Assembly: GCA_017554105.1 (NCBI GenBank) | Contig: JAFZIY010000008.1 | Coordinates: 54,638 to 118,637, forward strand | DNA: 64,000 nucleotides | Direction: 5' to 3' | DNA from: Prevotella sp. | Lineage (GTDB): Bacteria > Bacteroidota > Bacteroidia > Bacteroidales > Bacteroidaceae | In this document: one piece after another, positions 25,701-34,200 of the stretch | Position numbering within the stretch: the first letter of the stretch is position 1 | Layout of the letters: every line of letters begins with the position of its first letter | Translations under genes and position numbers: made by a program | Notes under the pieces: generated by a model | The model's database searches: none | Told to the model about the DNA's origin: nothing | What the model saw: only the letters and a program-made list of their open reading frames with translations

Positions 25701-26723
25701 ATGGGAAAAATAATCGTTTCTTTATCACCTCATGCACATGGCACGGATAGTGTGGAGAAAAACATGTATGGTGTTCTCATAGCACTTATCCCTGCACTTA
25801 TTGCAAGCCTCTACTTCTTTGGATTGGGAGCTGCTGTGGTACTTAGTACAAGTGTGTTGGCATGTGTGTTTTTTGAGTGGTTCATCGTTAGGTTTATTAT
25901 GAAACGGGAACGCACAACAATAACTGATGGCTCTGCAATCCTTACGGGATTGTTACTGGGTTTCAATCTTCCTTCTAACCTTCCAGTATGGATTATAATT
26001 ATAGGCGCACTTGTTGCCATTGGTATTGGCAAGATGACTTTTGGAGGACTAGGCAATAACCCGTTTAACCCTGCTCTTGTTGGTAGATGTTTCCTTCTCG
26101 TCAGTTTCCCTGCACAGATGACATCATGGCCGGTGGCAGGACAATTGGGTAGTTATCTCGATGCACAGACGGGAGCAACGCCTCTTGCAATAATGAAGCA
26201 GGCAATAAAGAGTGGTGATGCCAGTGTGCTTGGTCAGTTGCCTGACTCATTCTCAATGCTTATTGGTAATCACACCACACAACTTACCGATGGCACAATG
26301 ATGGGCTCCGGTACTGCTGGTGAGATATGTGCCATTGCCTTACTCACAGGTCTTGTATACATGCTTTGGAAGAGAATAATCACATGGCATATTCCTGTGA
26401 GTATTATTGGTACCGTTTTCGTGTTCAGTGGACTTCTACATTTAGCAGATTCCGTATATGCCAACCCTGTGGATGTAATCCTTGCTGGTGGACTCATGCT
26501 TGGAGCCATATTCATGGCTACCGATTATGTTACCTCGCCAATGACGGCAACAGGACAGATAATCTATGGTGTGTCAATAGGATTCCTTACCGTGATAATA
26601 CGTAATTGGGGCTCCTATCCAGAAGGTATGTCGTTCGCTATACTTATAATGAACGGCTTCACTCCTCTCATTAATGCTTACATTAAACCTAAACGCTTCG
26701 GCGAAGTACCTGAAAAAAAGTAA
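25701..26723 (+). CDS. rnfD: Rnf complex subunit D
   Basis: A 340-residue membrane subunit with about ten helices, homologous to NqrB. A covalently bound FMN is expected on the threonine of TGATPL (about residue 155). It lies 36 bases after rnfC. Confidence 0.95.
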   Translation: MGKIIVSLSPHAHGTDSVEKNMYGVLIALIPALIASLYFFGLGAAVVLSTSVLACVFFEWFIVRFIMKRERTTITDGSAILTGLLLGFNLPSNLPVWIIIIGALVAIGIGKMTFGGLGNNPFNPALVGRCFLLVSFPAQMTSWPVAGQLGSYLDAQTGATPLAIMKQAIKSGDASVLGQLPDSFSMLIGNHTTQLTDGTMMGSGTAGEICAIALLTGLVYMLWKRIITWHIPVSIIGTVFVFSGLLHLADSVYANPVDVILAGGLMLGAIFMATDYVTSPMTATGQIIYGVSIGFLTVIIRNWGSYPEGMSFAILIMNGFTPLINAYIKPKRFGEVPEKK

Positions 26724-26737
26724 AAAGGAATTAGATT

Positions 26738-27367
26738 ATGGAAAAGTTAAAATCATCTATAACCAACATGGTTCTTGTACTTACAGGTGTTGCCGTTGTC
26801 ACTGGTGCAATATTGGCATATGTAAACCATGTAACAGAAGAACCAATCAAGGCTCAGAAAGAAAAGACGCTTGCTGATGGTATAAAGTCGGTAATGGGTG
26901 GGGGAGACCTCAAGGTCGTGAAAACTGATACCGTAAGGCAAAATGATGCGAAAGGTAAGGAACTCACATATATCATTTATCAGACTCAGGATGCCAATCA
27001 AAAGGATTTAGGAGCGGCAGTAGAGAGTACTACTGGTGGATTTGGTGGAAACCTGAAAATTCTTGTTGGCTTTGACCCTGAAGGGAGAATCCTTGGATAC
27101 ACCTTACTGGAACATGCTGAGACACCAGGTCTTGGAGCTAAGGCTGACAAGTGGTTCCAGAAAGGTCAGAAGGGTGATATAATAGGTAAGAACCCAAAAG
27201 AGAAACTCTCTGTCAGCAAAGACGGTGGTCAGGTAGATGCAATAACGGCATCTACTATTACCAGTCGTGCTTTCCTTCTTGCTGTAAACAATGCGTATAG
27301 TGCATATAAGTCTACCCCTGTAGATGCAAATACTGGTGCTACGAAACAAAATGCTGACAAACATTAA
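26738..27367 (+). CDS. rnfG: Rnf complex subunit G (flavin-carrying)
   Basis: A 209-residue subunit with one N-terminal membrane helix and an FMN-binding domain outside the membrane. The attachment region reads DAITASTITSRAF; the family consensus is D-x-x-(S/T)-G-A-T, so the glycine is replaced by alanine and the alanine by serine, but the acceptor threonine is kept. It starts 14 bases after rnfD. Confidence 0.92.
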   Translation: MEKLKSSITNMVLVLTGVAVVTGAILAYVNHVTEEPIKAQKEKTLADGIKSVMGGGDLKVVKTDTVRQNDAKGKELTYIIYQTQDANQKDLGAAVESTTGGFGGNLKILVGFDPEGRILGYTLLEHAETPGLGAKADKWFQKGQKGDIIGKNPKEKLSVSKDGGQVDAITASTITSRAFLLAVNNAYSAYKSTPVDANTGATKQNADKH

Positions 27368-27379
27368 AGACTCGAAGAA

Positions 27380-27961
27380 ATGAAGTATCTGAATATAATC
27401 TCAAATGGCATAGTAAAGGAGAATCCTACCTTTGTGCTTATGCTTGGTATGTGTCCCACACTTGCCACTACGACGAGTGCCATCAACGGACTATCTATGG
27501 GACTTGCTACGATGTTTGTGCTTATATGTTCGAACCTGGTAATATCTCTCATAAAGAAAATAACACCCGATATGGTGCGCATACCAGTTTTCATTGTGGT
27601 GATAGCATCGTTTGTTACTATCTTGCAGATGGTAATGCAGGCTTATGTTCCCGACATATATGCAACACTCGGACTATTCATACCATTGATTGTGGTCAAT
27701 TGCGTCATTCTTGGACGTGCAGAGGCATTTGCTGCAAAGAACGGTCCTATTGAGAGCCTCATGGATGGTATTGGCATCGGCTTAGGTTTCACCCTTGGTC
27801 TCACTCTTCTTGGCATCTGTCGTGAGTTTCTTGGTGCAGGAAGTATCTTTGGAGTCACATTACTTCCAGAAACATACAACATGCTTATGTTTGTACTTCC
27901 TCCAGGAGCATTCATCACTTTAGGTTATCTTGTGGCATTGGTTAATAAGGTCACTAAATAA
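27380..27961 (+). CDS. rnfE: Rnf complex subunit E
   Basis: A 193-residue integral membrane subunit with six helices; the LGMCPTLATTT start and the IVVNCVILGRAEAFA segment match RnfE/NqrD. RnfE and RnfA form a pseudo-symmetric pair around an Fe-S site in the membrane; the conserved cysteines are in LGMCPTLA and VNCVILGR. Confidence 0.95.
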   Translation: MKYLNIISNGIVKENPTFVLMLGMCPTLATTTSAINGLSMGLATMFVLICSNLVISLIKKITPDMVRIPVFIVVIASFVTILQMVMQAYVPDIYATLGLFIPLIVVNCVILGRAEAFAAKNGPIESLMDGIGIGLGFTLGLTLLGICREFLGAGSIFGVTLLPETYNMLMFVLPPGAFITLGYLVALVNKVTK

Positions 27962-27996
27962 TTACATCAGATTCTAAACTATAATATATTAAGAGT

Positions 27997-28599
27997 ATGG
28001 AATTTATATTGATATTTATATCCGCGATATTCGTTAACAATATCATATTATCGCAGTTCCTTGGCATTTGTCCATTTCTCGGAGTGTCTCAGAAAGTGAA
28101 CACCTCGCTCGGAATGGGCGCTGCTGTGGCATTTGTTATGACACTTGCCACGATAGTGACTTATCTGGTGCAATATTTCATTCTTAATCCACTTGGATTG
28201 CAATATCTGCAAACGATAGCGTTTATTCTCGTAATTGCAGCATTGGTACAGATGGTTGAGATTATTCTGAAGAAGGTTTCGCCAGCCCTATATCAGGCAC
28301 TTGGAATCTTCCTTCCGCTGATAACCACTAACTGTGCAGTACTCGGAGTTGCCATTCTCGTTGTTCAGAAAGACTATTCGTTGCTTCAGAGCATCGTCTA
28401 TGCTTTCTCTACAGCCATCGGTTTCGCACTTGCATTGGCGGCGTTTGCTGGTATTCGTGAACAATTGTCACTTGTCAAGATTCCTAAGGGAATGCAGGGT
28501 GTCAGCATCGTACTTGTAACGGCTGGTCTGTTGTCGTTGGCATTCATGGGATTCTCAGGTGTTGATGGTGGTCTTCGTACATTGTTCGGACTTGATTAA
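27997..28599 (+). CDS. rnfA: Rnf complex subunit A
   Basis: A 200-residue membrane subunit with six helices. FVNNIILSQFLGICPFLGVS and LITTNCAVLGVAI match RnfA/NqrE; their cysteines face those of RnfE. It closes the six-subunit set in the order B, C, D, G, E, A. The galE gene begins 17 bases on. Confidence 0.95.
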   Translation: MEFILIFISAIFVNNIILSQFLGICPFLGVSQKVNTSLGMGAAVAFVMTLATIVTYLVQYFILNPLGLQYLQTIAFILVIAALVQMVEIILKKVSPALYQALGIFLPLITTNCAVLGVAILVVQKDYSLLQSIVYAFSTAIGFALALAAFAGIREQLSLVKIPKGMQGVSIVLVTAGLLSLAFMGFSGVDGGLRTLFGLD

Positions 28600-28616
28600 A
28601 ACATATATATAATTCA

Positions 28617-29657
28617 ATGAAACAAACAATTCTTGTAACTGGTGGTACGGGTTTCATAGGAAGCCATACCACAGTAGAGCTGATAGAAGCAGGGTATAAA
28701 GTGGTGATTGTTGACAATCTCTCTAACTCAAAGGCTGACAGCATTGACGGTATAGAGAAGATAACAGGCATCCGACCTGCATTTGAGAAGGTTGATTGCT
28801 GTGACCGTGATGCTTTGGAAGATATCTTTCGCAAGTATCCTGATATCAAGGGTATCATACACTTTGCTGCTTCAAAAGCGGTAGGTGAGAGTGTAGAAAA
28901 ACCATTGATGTATTATCGCAACAACATCAACTCTCTCATTAATCTTCTCGAGTTGATGCCAAAGTACGATGTTGACGGAATCATCTTTTCATCATCATGT
29001 ACTGTTTATGGCCAGCCGTCAAAGGAAAACCTGCCTGTAACCGAAGAGGCTCCAATACAGAAAGCACTCTCGCCATACGGCAACACCAAGCAGATTAACG
29101 AAGAGATAATTCAGGACTACATACATAGTGGAGTGGATATAAAGGCTATCATTCTTCGCTATTTCAATCCTATCGGCGCTCATCCTTCAGCATTAATAGG
29201 CGAGCTTCCAAATGGTGTTCCCATGAATCTCATTCCTTTTGTTACACAAACTGCTATCGGCATTCGTGAACAACTTAAGATATTTGGTAATGATTATGAT
29301 ACCCCTGACGGAACATGTATTCGTGACTATATCTATGTTGTTGACCTGGCAAAGGCTCATGTAAAGGCAATGGAAAGAGTGCTTGACAATCCTGAGACAG
29401 ATGCCGTGGAGGTATTTAATATCGGTACTGGCCGTGGTCTTAGCACACTTGAAGTGGTCGAGGGCTTTGAAAAAGCAACAGGAGTAAAACTCAACTGGAC
29501 ATACGCCCCACGACGTGAGGGCGATATCGAGAAAGTATGGGGCAATGTTGACAAGGCTAACAATGTTCTTGGTTGGAAAGCGGAGGCAAACATTGAAGAC
29601 GTTCTTCGTTCTGCCTGGCGTTGGCAAGAGAAACTTCGTGAGGACGGAGTTCAATAG
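28617..29657 (+). CDS. galE: UDP-glucose 4-epimerase
   Basis: A 346-residue short-chain dehydrogenase-type enzyme that interconverts UDP-glucose and UDP-galactose. The NAD-binding GGTGFIGSHT motif is at the N-terminus. The catalytic Ser is in SSSCTVYG and the Tyr-Lys pair is in SPYGNTK. It is probably read through from the rnf operon, an arrangement also seen in other Bacteroidales; no promoter was seen in the 17-base gap. Confidence 0.94.
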   Translation: MKQTILVTGGTGFIGSHTTVELIEAGYKVVIVDNLSNSKADSIDGIEKITGIRPAFEKVDCCDRDALEDIFRKYPDIKGIIHFAASKAVGESVEKPLMYYRNNINSLINLLELMPKYDVDGIIFSSSCTVYGQPSKENLPVTEEAPIQKALSPYGNTKQINEEIIQDYIHSGVDIKAIILRYFNPIGAHPSALIGELPNGVPMNLIPFVTQTAIGIREQLKIFGNDYDTPDGTCIRDYIYVVDLAKAHVKAMERVLDNPETDAVEVFNIGTGRGLSTLEVVEGFEKATGVKLNWTYAPRREGDIEKVWGNVDKANNVLGWKAEANIEDVLRSAWRWQEKLREDGVQ

Positions 29658-29687
29658 TTTTGATGTTTAAGACATAAAGAAACGGAG

Positions 29688-29718
29688 CAAATGCAATATG
29701 CAAATGCTCCGCTTTTTT
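29688..29718. terminator. Terminator between galE and rubrerythrin
   Basis: CGGAGCA (29692-29698) pairs with TGCTCCG (29705-29711), followed by a T run for the plus strand. It serves convergent genes. Confidence 0.75.
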
Positions 29719-29730
29719 GTTGACTTTCGA

Positions 29731-30273
29731 TTAATAGTTTTCTGCCTTAATGTGGAAATAGCTTTGTGGATGGTCGCAAACAGGGCATATCTCTGGCGCT
29801 TCTTTGCCAATAACGATATGTCCACAATTTGCGCATTGCCATATAACATCACCGTCACGAGAGAACACAACCTTGTCCTTAATGTTCTGCAATAGTTTGC
29901 GATAACGCTCCTCGTGCTCTTTTTCAATGGCAGCAACGGCACGGAACTTCTCTGCAATCTCTGTGAAGCCTTCCTCGTCAGCCTCTTTTGCCATGCGGTC
30001 ATACATGTCTGTCCACTCGAAGTTCTCTCCGTTTGCAGCATCCTCGAGGTTAGTTTCAGTATCACTTACCTTGCCTCCGTTCAGAAGCTTATACCACATC
30101 TTGGCATGTTCTTTCTCGTTACCGGCTGTCTCTTCGAAGATCGCGGCAATCTGAACATATCCATCCTTCTTTGCTTTGCTTGCAAAATAGGTGTATTTGT
30201 TACGTGCCATACTCTCACCTGCAAAAGCCTCTTGCAGATTCTTCTCCGTTTTTGTTCCTTTTAGATTTTTCAT
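29731..30273 (-). CDS. Rubrerythrin
   Basis: A 180-residue peroxidase that reduces hydrogen peroxide in anaerobes. The N-terminal ferritin-like diiron domain contains the E-x-x-H ligands ([15 protein letters not shown] and [10 protein letters not shown]). The C-terminal rubredoxin domain has CANCGH and CPVCDHP. It fits an obligate or strict anaerobe. It lies 47 bases downstream of the asparaginase gene region on the same strand arrangement, but its own start faces it, and no TAnnTTTG box was found just upstream. Confidence 0.94.
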   Translation of the reverse strand: MKNLKGTKTEKNLQEAFAGESMARNKYTYFASKAKKDGYVQIAAIFEETAGNEKEHAKMWYKLLNGGKVSDTETNLEDAANGENFEWTDMYDRMAKEADEEGFTEIAEKFRAVAAIEKEHEERYRKLLQNIKDKVVFSRDGDVIWQCANCGHIVIGKEAPEICPVCDHPQSYFHIKAENY

Positions 30274-30320
30274 AATGTTTCGATTGTTAGTTATATATAC
30301 TTTATTATAGATATCCTATA

Positions 30321-31355
30321 TCATTCATTCCTTAAGGAAATCTCACCTCTGAGGTTTTGATTCATCTTTGCTCTCACTATATTGGAATCGGCATAGTGTC
30401 CCTGAAGATGCATCAACTTTGTCACCGCACTCTCAACAGTACTGTCAAAGCCTGATATTACACCAGCGTTCTTCAGTTGATAACCAGTGTCATAGCGTGC
30501 CATTTCTACCGTTCCTTCCGCACATTGGCTGATATTTATAATGTTTACGCCACGTCTGCTTGCATCTTTTAGCATCTGCATAAGCCATGGACGTTGTGGA
30601 GCATTGCCACTTCCGTATGACCTCATAACGATGGCTCTCAGTTCTGGTGCATCAAGGACATGTCTCACAATATTGTCTTGAATGCCAGGGAAGAGCGTAA
30701 ACACGACGACATTTGGATCAAGTGCAAAGTGTGGCGTCATCGGTTTGTCATAGTCTGGTTTGAGAATATACTCTTCATGATAGACAATGTTCACGCCAGC
30801 ATCGGCAAGATGGGGATAGTTGAATGAGTCGAAGGCATTGAATCCATCAGCATTAATCTTTGTTGAGCGGTTGCCTCTGAGCAGTTTCCCGCTGAAATAA
30901 ATGCATACTTCCGGTACAATAGGCCGTCCGTCGTCATGCTTAGCCGATGCAATCTCAATACTTGTTATAAGGTTCTCCTTGCCGTCTGTTCGCAACTGTC
31001 CTATTGGGAGTTGGCTTCCTGTTAGAATGACGGGCTTTGTCAGGTTCTCAAGCATAAACGATAGGGCAGAGGCAGTGAATGCCATCGTGTCCGTACCATG
31101 CAGAATCACATAGCCGTCATATTTGTCATAGTTATCAGATATGATGCGTACGAGTTGGGCCCAAAGGCGAGGAGTCATGTCGGAAGAGTCAATAGGAGGT
31201 GCGAACTGATGTACGTCGATGTCGGCAGATATCTGTTCCAACTCGGGCATCTGTTTTGACAATTGGTCGAAGCGCAATGGTTCCAGGGTTCCAGTCTTTG
31301 CATTACAACCCATACCAATTGTTCCACCTGTGTATATTAGCAACACTCTACTCAT
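30321..31355 (-). CDS. ansA: Type I L-asparaginase
   Basis: A 344-residue cytosolic enzyme that hydrolyses asparagine to aspartate and ammonia. The first catalytic threonine is in YTGGTIG (Thr12) and the second is in LHGTDTM; GSQLPIGQLRTDGKENL is also typical. No signal peptide is present, which supports type I. It has its own promoter divergent from uxaC. It sits 47 bases upstream of the rubrerythrin start on the same strand, so read-through into that gene is likely. Confidence 0.92.
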   Translation of the reverse strand: MSRVLLIYTGGTIGMGCNAKTGTLEPLRFDQLSKQMPELEQISADIDVHQFAPPIDSSDMTPRLWAQLVRIISDNYDKYDGYVILHGTDTMAFTASALSFMLENLTKPVILTGSQLPIGQLRTDGKENLITSIEIASAKHDDGRPIVPEVCIYFSGKLLRGNRSTKINADGFNAFDSFNYPHLADAGVNIVYHEEYILKPDYDKPMTPHFALDPNVVVFTLFPGIQDNIVRHVLDAPELRAIVMRSYGSGNAPQRPWLMQMLKDASRRGVNIINISQCAEGTVEMARYDTGYQLKNAGVISGFDSTVESAVTKLMHLQGHYADSNIVRAKMNQNLRGEISLRNE

Positions 31356-31393
31356 AGTATATTGTACGTCATCGTTTACGTAATAATTTTTTG

Positions 31394-31425
31394 CAAATAT
31401 AGTCTAAATATTTCTATCTTCCAAA
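31394..31425 (-). promoter_or_regulatory. Promoter of the asparaginase gene
   Basis: Minus strand: TTTG (31422-31425), 20 bases, TATATTTG (31394-31401). The leader is about 33 bases. Confidence 0.7.
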
Positions 31426-31442
31426 AAAAACAATTATATTTG
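31411..31442 (+). promoter_or_regulatory. Promoter of uxaC
   Basis: TTTC (31411-31414), 20 bases, TATATTTG (31435-31442). It overlaps the divergent asparaginase promoter, so the two could compete for RNA polymerase. Confidence 0.65.
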
Positions 31443-31502
31443 CACAACAAAAAACAAAACTTAAAAACTCATAACTCATAAACTTATAAACTTAAAAACT
31501 AT
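31443..31502 (+). promoter_or_regulatory. G-free 5' leader of uxaC
   Basis: Sixty bases from the -7 box to the ATG contain no G. Quasi-repeats ACTTAAAAACT and CATAA(A)CT fill the tract. Confidence 0.6.
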
Positions 31503-32907
31503 GAAACAATTTATGGATGAAAACTTCCTGCTGGAAACATCGACCGCGCAGGATTTATTTCACAATCATGCCGCAAAAATGCCTATCATCGATTATCATT
31601 GCCACCTTATTCCAGAGATGGTAGCAAAGGATCACAAGTTCAAGAGCATTACAGAATTGTGGCTTGGAGGCGACCATTACAAGTGGCGTGCTATGAGAAC
31701 GAATGGTATTGACGAAAGATATTGTACTGGAAAAGATACTTCTGATTGGGAGAAGTTTGAGAAGTGGGCAGAGACCGTGCCATATACATTCCGCAATCCG
31801 CTTTATCATTGGACACACTTGGAACTGAAGACAGCCTTCGGCATTACAAAACAACTCTCGCCAAAGACAGCACGCGAGATATTCGATGAGTGTAATGAGA
31901 AGTTGCAACAGTCTGAATATACTGCCCGCGGGTTTATGCGTCGTTACAATGTAGAGATTGTTTGTACTACCGATGACCCTGTTGACGACCTTCATAACCA
32001 TATCGAATATGCAAAGACAATGGGCTCGAAGGATGCTCGTATGATTCCTGCTTGGCGTCCAGACAAGGCAATGAATATTGAGAAGCCAGATTATCCGGAA
32101 TATGTTAATACTTTGGCAGAGGTCTCAGGTGTTGAGATACGCACTTTCGCCGACATGATGGATGCTCTCCAAAAACGTCACGACTTCTTCCATGAGATGG
32201 GTAGCCGACTTTCTGATCATGGCATTGAGGAGTTCTATGATGAGCCATATACTGATGTTGAGATTGAGAACATCTTCGCGAAGGCAATTGCAAAGAAAGA
32301 ACTTACTGAGCATGAGGCTCGCCAGTACAAGCATTGCTTCCTCCGCCTTTGTGCAGAGATGGACCATGCAAGCAACTGGACACAGCAGTATCACTATGGA
32401 GCCATCCGCGATAACAACACCCTGATGTACAATAAACTTGGTGCTGACACTGGATTCGACTCTATCGGAGAGTTCAATACCGCAAAGGCAATGAGTCATT
32501 TTTTCAATGAACTGAACATGGAAGGCAAGCTCACACGCACTATCATTTATACTCTTAACCCATGTGCAAACGAGGTTATAGCAACAATGCTCGGCAACTT
32601 CCAAGATGGTTCGTGTCCAGGCAAGATACAGTTCGGTAGCGGTTGGTGGTTCAACGACCAGCTTGACGGTATGACCCGCCAGATGAATGCACTCTCGGTG
32701 CTTGGTCTTCTCAGTCGATTTGTTGGTATGTTGACAGACAGTCGTTCGTTCCTCTCATACCCACGTCATGAGTATTTCCGTCGTCTTCTTTGCAACCTTC
32801 TTGGTAATGATGTTGAGAAAGGATTGCTTCCTGATGATAAGGAAAACCTATATCGCATGGTTGAGGACATCAGTTATAACAATGCCAAGAACTATTTCAA
32901 GTTTTAA
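31501..32907 (+). CDS. uxaC: Glucuronate/galacturonate isomerase
   Basis: A 468-residue metal-dependent isomerase that converts D-glucuronate to fructuronate and D-galacturonate to tagaturonate, the first cytosolic step of uronate use. The family length (about 470) is matched. Metal ligands are in IIDYHCHLIPE (His33, His35). The later segment GSGWWFNDQLDGM and the C-terminal SFLSYPRHEYFRR are typical. It is a single gene with its own promoter and terminator, and lies next to a pectate lyase unit, which would supply galacturonate. Confidence 0.95.
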   Translation: MKQFMDENFLLETSTAQDLFHNHAAKMPIIDYHCHLIPEMVAKDHKFKSITELWLGGDHYKWRAMRTNGIDERYCTGKDTSDWEKFEKWAETVPYTFRNPLYHWTHLELKTAFGITKQLSPKTAREIFDECNEKLQQSEYTARGFMRRYNVEIVCTTDDPVDDLHNHIEYAKTMGSKDARMIPAWRPDKAMNIEKPDYPEYVNTLAEVSGVEIRTFADMMDALQKRHDFFHEMGSRLSDHGIEEFYDEPYTDVEIENIFAKAIAKKELTEHEARQYKHCFLRLCAEMDHASNWTQQYHYGAIRDNNTLMYNKLGADTGFDSIGEFNTAKAMSHFFNELNMEGKLTRTIIYTLNPCANEVIATMLGNFQDGSCPGKIQFGSGWWFNDQLDGMTRQMNALSVLGLLSRFVGMLTDSRSFLSYPRHEYFRRLLCNLLGNDVEKGLLPDDKENLYRMVEDISYNNAKNYFKF

Positions 32908-32921
32908 TATAAACAGATAAT

Positions 32922-32956
32922 GATAAAAAGAGGTTCCAAGTGAGCCTCTTTTTATT
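32922..32956 (+). terminator. Terminator of uxaC
   Basis: ATAAAAAGAGG then CCTCTTTTTAT with a short loop; T run at the 3' side. Confidence 0.8.
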
Positions 32957-32980
32957 ATGCTATTATCACCAATTAAACTT

Positions 32981-33018
32981 AAAAAGGTATTCTTTCGTAG
33001 TTGAAAAGGATACCTTTT
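32981..33018. terminator. Second hairpin, bidirectional
   Basis: AAAAGGTAT-T-CTTTC and GAAAAGG-ATACCTTTT form a long imperfect stem. Its minus-strand T run makes it a likely terminator for the AAA/CYTH gene. Confidence 0.65.
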
Positions 33019-33048
33019 AGACTCTAAAAGACCATCTTTTGCATGTCG

Positions 33049-33085
33049 ATTTGTATATAAACCGCACCCTAAAAGATATACAAAT
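33049..33085. repeat. Perfect 10-base inverted repeat
   Basis: ATTTGTATAT (33049-33058) and ATATACAAAT (33076-33085) with a 17-base loop. It lacks a T run, so it is not a standard terminator. Confidence 0.5.
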
Positions 33086-33109
33086 AGCAGTGCTATTAAA
33101 CACCTATTG

Positions 33110-34192
33110 TTATCTCAAAGCAATGTTATAGTTGTAGTACTTGGTATTTCCTGTGATGTCTTCGATAATCCTGATGAACGGCGGGAACTTGATGTCATCG
33201 TGGTTGGAGATACCTTTCGTCTCAAGAATCACCAAATCGGATACAGGTGATATGTATGTGTCGAGCTCAAAGAACTGCCCTTGCCAAATGAAACTCTTGC
33301 GGTTCTTATGAATGGTGTGACGATATGGGTCAGCCTGTTGTAGCAAGGAGTCGTATAGATTGTTGGAAACCTGTCGTTCGGTCTCTATCATCTCCGTGTC
33401 TGATATTCTCTTCTTTGTAGTGTGGACATTGACACGATTGCCTTGCCATTCACGTTTTCTGAGCCTTATCTCGCATCCTGGTTCTGCCACAAGGTATGTC
33501 TGGGTAATATCGGTTTCATTGAAGTCGGTGATTTCTCCTGTCACCTCAACAATATATTTGCGTTCTTCCTCTATTGTCTGTGGTAATTCGAGGATGCTAC
33601 TAATCTCCTTCAGCACTCTGTTTAGCTTCTTGTCGAAGTCCTCGCTATTGTTGATGACACGCAAGTGAGGAGCTCCTGTCCATGCATTGATGACTCTCTT
33701 ATCAAGTTCTCGGGCCAGTTCGAGTCCTTCCGTGCGTTCTTTGTTGTTCGAGGTGGTGTAGAATTGTTCCGCACCATTGGCTGCAGAAACAAGATGAAGC
33801 ACAGCATCATATCGCTCATCACGAAGTTCTTTAGTGCTTGTTCCTACCTTTGCCGTTATGTCTTCCCACATTTCAGGTTTCATATAGGCTGAGATGTCCA
33901 TTGCGCCACGGTCGCATATGATTATTGTCGGCTTGACACACTGTTCCGCCATCTTCATGAACTTATCCTCAAGGGCAAGCTGAATCTCGAGCGTTGCCTT
34001 CTCTCCTTCGTAGAAAAGCCCTTTGTTGTCGGTCAGGTAGTTCATTCCTGCCTGTGAGAACATGGTAGGCACTTCAGGTATGGTAAATACCTGATAGCCC
34101 AAACCGTTGAAGTGTTCAATAACTTTAATCAATGCGGTGGTCTTGCCTGCACATGGTCCGCCTGTCAGAACGATTCTTTTAATATTACCCAT
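33110..34192 (-). CDS. AAA ATPase fused to a CYTH-like domain (TTD14-like)
   Basis: A 360-residue cytosolic protein. Residues 1-195 are a P-loop kinase/ATPase (GGPCAGKT at 11-18; IICDRGAMD as a second acidic motif) of the AAA_28 type. Residues 210-360 look like a CYTH/triphosphate-tunnel domain: EEERKYIVEV start, then EIRLRKREWQGNRVNVHTTKKR and the ending of charged strands. The same domain pair occurs in animal TTD14 proteins, where it binds GTP and phosphoinositide. The bacterial role is unknown; phosphorylation or hydrolysis of a nucleotide or polyphosphate is possible. It follows the pectate lyase gene by 8 bases. Confidence 0.7.
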   Translation of the reverse strand: MGNIKRIVLTGGPCAGKTTALIKVIEHFNGLGYQVFTIPEVPTMFSQAGMNYLTDNKGLFYEGEKATLEIQLALEDKFMKMAEQCVKPTIIICDRGAMDISAYMKPEMWEDITAKVGTSTKELRDERYDAVLHLVSAANGAEQFYTTSNNKERTEGLELARELDKRVINAWTGAPHLRVINNSEDFDKKLNRVLKEISSILELPQTIEEERKYIVEVTGEITDFNETDITQTYLVAEPGCEIRLRKREWQGNRVNVHTTKKRISDTEMIETERQVSNNLYDSLLQQADPYRHTIHKNRKSFIWQGQFFELDTYISPVSDLVILETKGISNHDDIKFPPFIRIIEDITGNTKYYNYNIALR

Positions 34193-34200
34193 ATAGTTTT

